Positions 26,209-33,593 of a DNA stretch of 33,593 nucleotides are shown piece after piece. This DNA comes from Candidatus Moraniibacteriota bacterium (GTDB taxonomy: Bacteria > Patescibacteriota > Minisyncoccia > Moranbacterales > GCA-2747515): positions 1 through 33,593 of the forward strand of contig JAGYLL010000007.1 of the NCBI GenBank assembly GCA_018401135.1, written 5' to 3'. Made by a program: the position numbers and the translations under genes. Positions within the stretch are counted from its first letter, which is position 1. Each line of letters starts with the position of its first letter. A model generated the notes under the pieces. That model saw nothing but the letters and a program-made list of their open reading frames with translations, was not told the DNA's origin and searched no databases.

Positions 26209-27281
26209 AAATAGCACTTGTTCATGACTATCTTGTTCAGTATGGTGGAGCAGAAAGGGTTTTAGAAAGTTTTTGTGAGCTTTTTCCCTACGCACCCATT
26301 TACACACTTGTTTATGATGAAGACGCAACATTTAAGCGTTTTTCGGATCGAACAATACATACATCTTTTCTTCAAAAATGGCCACTCACACGAAAATATC
26401 ATCGACTCTTTCCTCCACTTATGCCTTTGGCCATAGAACAGTTTGATTTTTCTCGATACGATATTGTTTTGAGTGATTCCTCGAGTTTTTCAAAGGGTAT
26501 TATTGTTCCTCCTGAAACACTGCATATTTGTTATATGCATACTCCTATGCGGTACGCTTGGGACGATTGTCAGCGATATGCTCGAGATTTTTATTATCCA
26601 CGATATATCAAAATATTCGTGCCATTTCTTGTTAATATTCTTCGTCTTTGGGATAAATCAAGCTCCAAGAGACCTGATAGGATAATTGCAAATTCTCATT
26701 TTGTTTCTGAAAGAATTAGAAAATATTATCGCCGAACTTCTGATGTTATTCATCCTCCTGTAGAAACGAAAACATTTCATAGTGGTAAGGACAAGGGATA
26801 TTTTCTTATGGTAGGTCGACTCATTGCCTACAAACGACATGATATTGTTATAGAAGCTTTCAATCGTTTGGGCTTTACTTTGAAAATTATAGGACTTGGA
26901 CCAGAAGAAAAAAGACTTCGAATGAAAGCAAAGAAAAATATTGAATTTTTGGGTAGGGTTTCGGATGAAGAACTTTCTCATCATTATGCTCATTGCAGAG
27001 CCTTTATTTTTCCTCAAGAAGAAGATTTTGGTATAGTTGCTATAGAAGCTTTCTGTTCTGGAAAGCCAATCATTGCTTTTTATGGAGGAGATATTGTAAG
27101 GCATATGCGAGAAGGAAAAGAGGGTATTTTCTTCTATACACAAGATGTTGAAAGTGTAGAAAATGCAGTAAAAGCATTTACCAAGAAAAAATTTGATTCA
27201 AACGCTATACAAAAATATGCACAAAAATTTGATAGGTATCATTTTCAAAAAGATAGAGCAGTATATAGAAAAAGCTTTTGA
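26205..27281 (+). CDS. GT4-family glycosyltransferase
   Basis: MKIALVHDYLVQYGGAERVLESF...MVGRLIAYKRHDIVIEAF...FLGRVSDEELSHHYAHCRAFIFPQEEDFGIVAIEAFCSGKPIIAF. Confidence 0.93.
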   Translation: MKIALVHDYLVQYGGAERVLESFCELFPYAPIYTLVYDEDATFKRFSDRTIHTSFLQKWPLTRKYHRLFPPLMPLAIEQFDFSRYDIVLSDSSSFSKGIIVPPETLHICYMHTPMRYAWDDCQRYARDFYYPRYIKIFVPFLVNILRLWDKSSSKRPDRIIANSHFVSERIRKYYRRTSDVIHPPVETKTFHSGKDKGYFLMVGRLIAYKRHDIVIEAFNRLGFTLKIIGLGPEEKRLRMKAKKNIEFLGRVSDEELSHHYAHCRAFIFPQEEDFGIVAIEAFCSGKPIIAFYGGDIVRHMREGKEGIFFYTQDVESVENAVKAFTKKKFDSNAIQKYAQKFDRYHFQKDRAVYRKSF

Positions 27282-27364
27282 AAAAAAAGAAGTGTTTTAT
27301 AGAAAATATGTTTCGTGCTATTTGGACAGAATGGAATTTTTAAGTTACCTCTAATATAATTATT

Positions 27365-28336
27365 ATGCTTTCTCTTTATAAAGATATTTTAGCTCAAGAA
27401 GCACAAGCTATTATTCATTTTAGTGATGTTTTTTCTGCACCAGAGATTGACTTTGATGCTGAACTTACTGCTAGTATACGAAATTTTGGAGTGCTCTCAG
27501 ATAAAACATATTTTGTAGGAGGTAATGCTCGACTTGCGGGATACGGAGCGGTTTTACTTAACGATCTTATGTTCGAGCGAAAACGCGTTTCTGAAAAAAT
27601 AGATTTGTTTGATTCTTATAGTAAAACAACTCTTTTTTCTATACTCAATTCATTGCCTCGCGAGGGATATGAAAGTAAAGATTTCCCCAATGGGAGAGAT
27701 TTTCTTGTTGCTATAACGCAAAGTGGTGTATGTTTTTTCGCCACCCCACCTGCAACACTCTCAGCGCTTGAGACAAGAAATGAAATAGTTGCTCTTTATC
27801 GTATAGAAAATAAAAATATTCCTTTTACCGATGGTTTTAAAGAGCAATTCCGTTCTTCTATAATAGCGTTAAGTCGCTTTTCCCCTGATGTTATGGAAAT
27901 AGTATACGAATATGAAAATAGAGAAGATCTTTTGGAAGCAAAAAAACAAGGAAATCATATAACCCCCATCCCAACTCAAGAACAAGAAATAGAATTCGCT
28001 TTTGCTGATCGATTTGGAAATGTTCGTTTGAGTGTTCGTGATGGAGAGGAACTCCGCAGATGTCTTGAGGGAAAAAAGGGGAAAGAGATAACTTTGCGTA
28101 TTAATGAAAAAGAAACCCTTTCTGTTTTTTATGGAGAGGCTTTTTCTCATATACCTATTGGATCTCTAGGACTCTACGAGAATAGTGCAGATGTCTTAGA
28201 TCCACAGAGAAGGGCGAGTTATTGGGAATTTATAAAAAGAAGCAACCATTGTCTCGATGATAGTATGGCTTTAGACATTATTAAAGAAAAGTCAGGGGAA
28301 GATGCGTGGAATGCAAAAATAGAAATAGAAGTGTGA
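27365..28336 (+). CDS. Hypothetical protein; C-terminal region vaguely SAM-hydroxide adenosyltransferase-like
   Basis: ADRFGNVRLSV...ITLRINEKETLSVFYGEAFSHIPIGSLGLYENSADVL; N-terminal half does not match that family. Confidence 0.4.
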   Translation: MLSLYKDILAQEAQAIIHFSDVFSAPEIDFDAELTASIRNFGVLSDKTYFVGGNARLAGYGAVLLNDLMFERKRVSEKIDLFDSYSKTTLFSILNSLPREGYESKDFPNGRDFLVAITQSGVCFFATPPATLSALETRNEIVALYRIENKNIPFTDGFKEQFRSSIIALSRFSPDVMEIVYEYENREDLLEAKKQGNHITPIPTQEQEIEFAFADRFGNVRLSVRDGEELRRCLEGKKGKEITLRINEKETLSVFYGEAFSHIPIGSLGLYENSADVLDPQRRASYWEFIKRSNHCLDDSMALDIIKEKSGEDAWNAKIEIEV

Positions 28337-28412
28337 ATTGTAAAAAAGAAAGTAGTTGACTTTATTAGGAACTTTGATACAAAGGAGGAAGGTTCTTTAT
28401 GGGAGACGTACA

Positions 28413-28844
28413 GTGAGAAAAATAATTGTAGAGGGAGTCGCCTTGTTTCTCGAAGCTTCAGAAACAGGAAGAATTCTTGTTCTTAAAGAATTGCAAACCA
28501 AGCCCGGTATCAAAGAAAGAGGAATGCTTTCTATTCCGGCAGAAACATCTCGTCATCAAGAAGGAGATGAAGAAACACTGGAGAGACTTTTCTGGGAAGA
28601 AATAGGCATAGACCCTATGCCTTGTGAAAAAATTGCTCTCCGGCACTGGATCAATGGAAAAATTTTTCGTGCAGACGTTTCGCTTTTTGTGGGAAGCGTC
28701 GATCGGGAGTTTTTTCCTTCACCTCAAGATGAAGAAGATGTTTCTTTTCATTCATGGATGCATCCCGAAGAGCTTCTTGCGAGTTGGATTCGACCGGGAG
28801 TTAAGGAGTCCACCGAGTGTTATCTCGGTTGGAAGAATGGTTAG
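28413..28844 (+). CDS. Nudix-fold protein with degenerate Nudix box
   Basis: ETSRHQEGDEETLERLFWEEIGI; start could be GTG 28413 or upstream TTG 28356. Confidence 0.6.
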   Translation: MRKIIVEGVALFLEASETGRILVLKELQTKPGIKERGMLSIPAETSRHQEGDEETLERLFWEEIGIDPMPCEKIALRHWINGKIFRADVSLFVGSVDREFFPSPQDEEDVSFHSWMHPEELLASWIRPGVKESTECYLGWKNG

Positions 28845-28857
28845 TGTGTTATTTTTG

Positions 28858-28890
28858 GCATCGTCTTTCGAAAGGGGACGGTGCTTTTTT
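28858..28890 (+). terminator. Intrinsic terminator
   Basis: GCATCGTC...GACGGTGC followed by TTTTTT. Confidence 0.8.
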
Positions 28891-28899
28891 ATGGAGATT

Positions 28900-29715
28900 T
28901 TAAGAAAAAAATATTTTTGTTCCAGGAGGATTTTTTTTGGTAAGAGAGAGAAAATTTTCTGGACGGAGTCCATTGAAAATAATAACGTCTTGGAGAGAAG
29001 GGGAGAGGTTATTTTTTAATGATTGTATTTTATTATAAATTCCACCAGTAACATCTACATTATGAGAGCCTGAAAGAGTTATTTTTTTATTTTTTACAAG
29101 ATCTTTGAGAGAAGAATTTTTTATAAGAGAAGCATTTTTATTTTTGAAAGGATCTTCAGAATAAATACCTTCGACATCCGAGGCAAAGAGGACTCGAGAA
29201 GCATTATATTTTTTAGCAAGGTAAAAAGCAATAAGATCTCCTGAACATACAGCCATTCCCGTTTCTTCGTCAAAAACCATTTCTCCATAAAGAAGAGGAA
29301 TGCTTTTATTCTTAAAACAAAGATCAAGAATGGTATGTGAAAAGTAAACAATATTTCCTTTTTTCATTCCAATAAGTGAGCCAGAATGGAGGGGGACTAC
29401 AGGGATATCATAATCGATACATATTGAAAAAATTTTTTCATTAAGTATTTGATTGGCATATCTTACTTTGAGGGCTCCTATGCGTTTGATGGGGTCATCA
29501 CAAACTCCATGGGAAAGATTGTAGGTATGAGCAATGGTATGACCCCCCGAACCTGCTCCATGAATGAGAATGAGTCGGAGATTTTTTTCACTTGCAAGAA
29601 GTTTTTTAAGATTTTGTATTATTTCTCGAAGAAGCTTTTTTCGTACGGAGGGTTTTTGGATATTTTTTCTCGTAAGAACACTTCCCCCTATTTTTAGTAT
29701 AATAGTTTTTTCCAT
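28900..29715 (-). CDS. Isopentenyl phosphate kinase (amino acid kinase superfamily)
   Basis: MEKTIILKIGGSVLTRK...LILIHGAGSGGHTIAHTYNL...SGDLIAFYLAKKYNASRVLFASDVEGIY...VDVTGGIYNKI. Confidence 0.82.
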   Translation of the reverse strand: MEKTIILKIGGSVLTRKNIQKPSVRKKLLREIIQNLKKLLASEKNLRLILIHGAGSGGHTIAHTYNLSHGVCDDPIKRIGALKVRYANQILNEKIFSICIDYDIPVVPLHSGSLIGMKKGNIVYFSHTILDLCFKNKSIPLLYGEMVFDEETGMAVCSGDLIAFYLAKKYNASRVLFASDVEGIYSEDPFKNKNASLIKNSSLKDLVKNKKITLSGSHNVDVTGGIYNKIQSLKNNLSPSLQDVIIFNGLRPENFLSLTKKNPPGTKIFFS

Positions 29716-29762
29716 AAGAATTATATCTTGTCTTTGCTTGTAATATAGGATATACTTTTGAA

Positions 29763-31349
29763 ATGAAAACAATTATTCACGATACTATAAAGCTTATTAT
29801 AAAGCAATTATACGAAACTTCCTTTTCTACAGAGGAAATAGTATTTGATGTACTTATCCCCCCTCGATCGGAATTCGGAGATTATTCTACGAATGTTTCT
29901 ATGATACTTGCTAAACGTTTTGGACGCAATCCTCTAGATATTGCCAAAGAGATAGGAGGTACTCTTGAGAAAAATGATTATTGTGATCGTATAGAAATCG
30001 TTTCGCCAGGGTATATCAATATATTTTTAGCCAATACGTTTTTATGTCAAAGAATACAGGATATTGTAAAAAACGATCATCCTTATGAGTTGGGTAATCA
30101 TCAAAAAAAACCAAAAAATATTCTTATAGAATTTATTTCTTCCAATCCCACGGGACCTATTCATTTGGGTAATGCTCGAGGAGGGCCATCTGGAGATACT
30201 CTTGCTCGTGTTTTAGAAAAAATGGGACATAGGGTGTGGCGAGAATTTTATGTCAATGATTGTGGAAAACAAATAGAGGTTCTCGGTCACAGTGTGCTCA
30301 AGGACGAAGAGTCTCAATATGCGGGTACGTATATCGACAATCTTGCTCAAGAAAAACCTGAAGAAATACAAGACCCTTATGAGGTTGGGGTGTGGGCATC
30401 ACAGCACATTCTCCAAACGCAGATACAACCAACATGTGATAAACTTGATATTACCTTCGATTCCTTTTTTTCAGAGAAATCTCTTCACAATGACGGGTCG
30501 GTACAAAAAATGCTTGAAACTTTACGCAAGAAAAATTTAGTCTATGAACAAGAAGAAGCTCTTTGGTATCGCTCAACAAGTCTCGGAGATGATAAAGATC
30601 GTGTAATTGTCCGATCTAATGGAAAACCAACGTATCGTTTGGCAGATTTTGCCTACCACAGAAATAAAATTGATCGAGGCTTTGATACATTGATTACTTT
30701 TCTGGGAGCTGATCATTTAGGAGAGGCAAAGGAAATACAAGCATTTATGGAGACTGTTTTGGAAAAACCAAACGTGTATTCTCCCATACTTACACAATTT
30801 GTTCGTGTTCTTCGAGAAGGTAAAGAAGTCAAAATGTCCAAAAGACAAGGGACGTATTACGCTATGGATGATCTCATTGAAGAAGTGGGTCGTGATGCTG
30901 TGCGATTTATTTTTCTTTCGTATGATGTCAACTCGCACATTACTTTTGATATTGATCTTGCCAAAGAAAGGAGTGAAAAAAATCCTGTATACTATGTGCA
31001 GTATGCCTATGCTCGTATAGAAAGTATTTTCGAAAAAAGCGGAACACTCTCTGATGGCGTTGCTAATCTAGAAATTCTCTCCCACACAAAAGAAAGAGAA
31101 TTAATGATGATGCTTCTTCGCTTTACTGATCTTATAGAGATGGTAGCGGAAAATTATGAAGTGCATCGATTACCTCATTATGCTCGAAGTGTAGCAGATG
31201 CTTTTCATTCTCTGTATGCAAGTTGTCGTTTTATAGATACGCAAAATGAAGATCTTTCTCGAGCACGACTTGTTCTTGCAAAGGCAACCAAAATAGTTTT
31301 GGCTCAAACACTGTATCTTTGTGGTGTGAGTGCTCCTTCTAAAATGTGA
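29763..31349 (+). CDS. argS: Arginine--tRNA ligase
   Basis: IEFISSNPTGPIHLGNARGGPSGDTLARVLEKMGH...EFYVNDCGKQIEVLG; KMSKRQGTYYAMDDLIEEVGRDAVRF. Confidence 0.97.
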   Translation: MKTIIHDTIKLIIKQLYETSFSTEEIVFDVLIPPRSEFGDYSTNVSMILAKRFGRNPLDIAKEIGGTLEKNDYCDRIEIVSPGYINIFLANTFLCQRIQDIVKNDHPYELGNHQKKPKNILIEFISSNPTGPIHLGNARGGPSGDTLARVLEKMGHRVWREFYVNDCGKQIEVLGHSVLKDEESQYAGTYIDNLAQEKPEEIQDPYEVGVWASQHILQTQIQPTCDKLDITFDSFFSEKSLHNDGSVQKMLETLRKKNLVYEQEEALWYRSTSLGDDKDRVIVRSNGKPTYRLADFAYHRNKIDRGFDTLITFLGADHLGEAKEIQAFMETVLEKPNVYSPILTQFVRVLREGKEVKMSKRQGTYYAMDDLIEEVGRDAVRFIFLSYDVNSHITFDIDLAKERSEKNPVYYVQYAYARIESIFEKSGTLSDGVANLEILSHTKERELMMMLLRFTDLIEMVAENYEVHRLPHYARSVADAFHSLYASCRFIDTQNEDLSRARLVLAKATKIVLAQTLYLCGVSAPSKM

Positions 31350-31373
31350 TAGAGTAAATATAGACAAAAAAGT

Positions 31374-32234
31374 ATGAATACCTTCGATCTTTCGCATAAA
31401 GTTGATATAGCGTGGTGTCCAGGATGTGGAAATTTTGGTATTCTTTCTGCGCTCAAAATGGCACTTGATGAATTGGGAATTGATCCAAAAAAAACGGTAC
31501 TCTCCTCTGGCATTGGTCAGGCCGCAAAAACGCCTCAATATATAAAAGCACATTATTTTAATGGTCTCCATGGGAGATCCCTTCCTGTTGCTGAAGGAAT
31601 AAAAGTATCTCATCCAGACTTAACCGTAATTGCTGATTCAGGAGACGGTGATATGTACGGAGAAGGGGGGAATCATTTTCTTCATGCTATCAGGAGGAAT
31701 TCAGATATTACTACTCTTGTTCACAATAATATGATTTATGGTCTTACGAAAGGACAAGCATCTCCGACCACACCCAAAGGATTGGTAACTCCTATACAAA
31801 AGGGAGGCGTGTGGCAAGAACCCTTTAATCCCATTGCTGTAGCTATTGCACAAGGAATTTCTTTTGTCGCTCGTGCTAATATCGGAAATCTTCAACATAC
31901 CAAAGAAATGATACAACAAGCCGTTTTGCATAAAGGCTTTGCTCTTGTGGATATATTTCAACCTTGTGTCGTTTTTAATAAAGTAAATACGTATGCGTGG
32001 TACAAAGAACATACCTATACTTTAGATGAAACTTATGATGCCTCTGATAGACTTGAAGCTATGAAAGTGGCGTGGGATGAAGAAAAGTTTGCGTTGGGGG
32101 TGATTTACAAAAATCCACGAAATCCTATGACGTTTGAAGAAGCTGTCGGTATATATGCAGAAGACAAACAACCCCTTTTTCAACGTTATTATAAAAAAGA
32201 AAGCTTAGAGAAACTCGTACAACGATTCTCTTAA
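31374..32234 (+). CDS. 2-oxoacid:ferredoxin oxidoreductase, beta (TPP-binding) subunit
   Basis: IAWCPGCGNFGILSALKMAL...SGIGQAAKTPQYI...LHGRSLPVAEGIKVSHPDLTVIADSGDGDMYGEGGNHFLHAIRRN. Confidence 0.93.
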   Translation: MNTFDLSHKVDIAWCPGCGNFGILSALKMALDELGIDPKKTVLSSGIGQAAKTPQYIKAHYFNGLHGRSLPVAEGIKVSHPDLTVIADSGDGDMYGEGGNHFLHAIRRNSDITTLVHNNMIYGLTKGQASPTTPKGLVTPIQKGGVWQEPFNPIAVAIAQGISFVARANIGNLQHTKEMIQQAVLHKGFALVDIFQPCVVFNKVNTYAWYKEHTYTLDETYDASDRLEAMKVAWDEEKFALGVIYKNPRNPMTFEEAVGIYAEDKQPLFQRYYKKESLEKLVQRFS

Positions 32235-32296
32235 AGATAGAGGATCTGAATAAGATGAGATATATGATAATCTTATGAATATGGTAATATTGAAGA

Positions 32297-32328
32297 ATAT
32301 GTTACAATAAAAAAAGTAAGAAAATTAA
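32297..32328 (+). repeat. Leader repeat shared by surface-protein genes (also about 80-112 and 33469-33500)
   Basis: ATATGTTACAATAAAAAAAGTAAGAAAATTAA vs ATATGCTACAATAAAAAAAGTAAGAAAAATAA and ATATGCTATGCTAAAAAAAGTAAAAAAATAAG. Confidence 0.75.
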
Positions 32329-32337
32329 GAAAAAAAT

Positions 32338-33390
32338 ATGAATAAAAATAATTTGTTAAAAAGGAGATGCCTAGAAAATTTTTTCCATTTAGGTGCATTA
32401 GTTTTCATTGTCTTTCTTTTTTATGGTTTTTCTTCGATACATAGAGTATATGCTGGAGAGTGGTGTTGCGAGGGTATTTGGACTCATTGTGAACAACCAA
32501 TAGAAGCACCGGATAACCCTAATCATATAGTGCGGTGTCCCGAGGACTCTATCAATGGAACACCACCCTCGTGTTTTTGGTCAGAAGATGGATGTGGTTT
32601 GAGCGATGTCAATGCCCCCCTTCCACCACAAGATCCTCGTCCTTATGTACTTATCTGTCCTGTGTCAACGAGTCTTTCTATTGGAGAATCTCGAAATTTG
32701 GAGTTGAGATATTGGAGAAGTCTCAGAACGGTACCAAATTGCGACACAGAAAAATATTTGATTAGGAATGAAGAAGCAAGATGGAATAGTAGTAATAATT
32801 CAATAGTTTCAGTTTCAAACGAAATGGCAAAGGGGGTTGTTACTGCAAATTCAACAGGAACTGCTAATATTATTGCTATATACAATACAATGAGAACTTC
32901 TTTTCCAATAACAGTTCTTCCTCCCGAAATAAATCTCCAAGCAAGTTCAACAAAAGTAGCTAATGGGGAAAAAATAACTCTTACATGGTCTATTGGAGAG
33001 GGGGCAAAAAATTGCGTAGCTTCTGGCGGATGGCGAGGTGTAAAAAACCCAGAAGGAGGAACAGAAGAGGTAACGGTTAATTTTACTTCAGGAAGACCAT
33101 TAAAATTTTTCATGCTTTCTTGTCAAGGGGGATCATTTGATTCTGTGAAGATCTTAAATGCTTCAGTAATTTCAACAAGAATAGCCGCATCCCTTTCAGA
33201 TGCACAAGCATCTGAAGATTGTGATGAGGAGGGAAACTGTAAAGTTCCCAAGAATCTTTTTAGCCTTCCATTGCCAGATAACGATTCTTTGAGAATGAGT
33301 CTCTTCCTTTTCACGCTTCTTGGATCACTTCTTATCTTGATTCTTCTTTATATGAAAGGGAACAAGAAGAAAATTTCAAAAAAAGAATAA
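32338..33390 (+). CDS. Surface protein: signal peptide, BIG2-like and Ig-like domains, C-terminal TM anchor
   Basis: N-terminal hydrophobic segment; NSIVSVSNEMAKGVVTANSTGTANIIAIY; INLQASSTKVANGEKITLTWSI...; C-terminus near identical to that at 1640-1830. Confidence 0.8.
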   Translation: MNKNNLLKRRCLENFFHLGALVFIVFLFYGFSSIHRVYAGEWCCEGIWTHCEQPIEAPDNPNHIVRCPEDSINGTPPSCFWSEDGCGLSDVNAPLPPQDPRPYVLICPVSTSLSIGESRNLELRYWRSLRTVPNCDTEKYLIRNEEARWNSSNNSIVSVSNEMAKGVVTANSTGTANIIAIYNTMRTSFPITVLPPEINLQASSTKVANGEKITLTWSIGEGAKNCVASGGWRGVKNPEGGTEEVTVNFTSGRPLKFFMLSCQGGSFDSVKILNASVISTRIAASLSDAQASEDCDEEGNCKVPKNLFSLPLPDNDSLRMSLFLFTLLGSLLILILLYMKGNKKKISKKE

Positions 33391-33520
33391 TTTCTTTACA
33401 TACAAACCAGAGAGAATAATAATTAAAACGTTGATCGAAAAGTACAAATTCTATATACAGAAATAAAGATATGCTATGCTAAAAAAAGTAAAAAAATAAG
33501 AAAAAAGAAATAAAAAAAAT

Positions 33521-33593
33521 ATGAAACAAAAAAATAGAGTAATAGGGATGCTTATTGTAGGAATCTTTATTCTTACAGGAGTCTTTATGTTTT
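33521..33593 (+). CDS. Start of a further secreted/membrane protein, truncated by window end
   Basis: MKQKNRVIGMLIVGIFILTGVFMF... preceded by the shared leader repeat. Confidence 0.6.
   Translation, partial: MKQKNRVIGMLIVGIFILTGVFMF

Noticed and set aside
28801-28835. Hairpin CCACCGAG...CTCGGTTGG
   Set aside because: Lies within the end of the Nudix-like coding region with no T-tract; the real terminator is 28858-28890.
1-33593. CRISPR arrays, tRNA/rRNA genes
   Set aside because: No regularly spaced repeats and no cloverleaf or rRNA-like segment recognised in the intergenic regions.

Overview
AT-rich, gene-dense bacterial window of about 33.6 kb. Its style (trimmed housekeeping proteins, DUF3467, a TraG/VirD4-like ATPase paired with a membrane partner, an archaeal-type isopentenyl phosphate kinase) is consistent with a Patescibacteria/CPR genome; that assignment is inference. 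Most of the window is housekeeping: rpmF-nusB-rnc, CYTH, dcd, thyA, rmuC, alaS, miaB, argS, a GT4 glycosyltransferase and a 2-oxoacid:ferredoxin oxidoreductase beta subunit. Most notable observations: (1) a CIRCE-controlled heat-shock cluster hrcA - [NUDIX-GrpE fusion] - hsp20 - dnaK, where one continuous ORF joins an intact Nudix box to a recognisable GrpE domain; (2) a roughly 3 kb accessory segment (two paralogous membrane proteins, an MBL-fold hydrolase, a C39-like cysteine peptidase) bounded by 29-nt perfect direct repeats, one being the 3' end of the DUF3467 gene and the other an orphan copy of it, which looks like an insertion; (3) a recurring -10/6-7 nt/ATG arrangement predicting leaderless transcripts; (4) a family of surface proteins sharing Ig-like domain, C-terminal membrane anchor and upstream leader at both window edges, one member split by a frameshift; (5) a decayed IS3/IS481-like transposase remnant; (6) unlisted small membrane-protein ORFs. 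No tRNA, rRNA or CRISPR array was recognised. All calls are from reading the sequence and the supplied ORFs; no database search was run.
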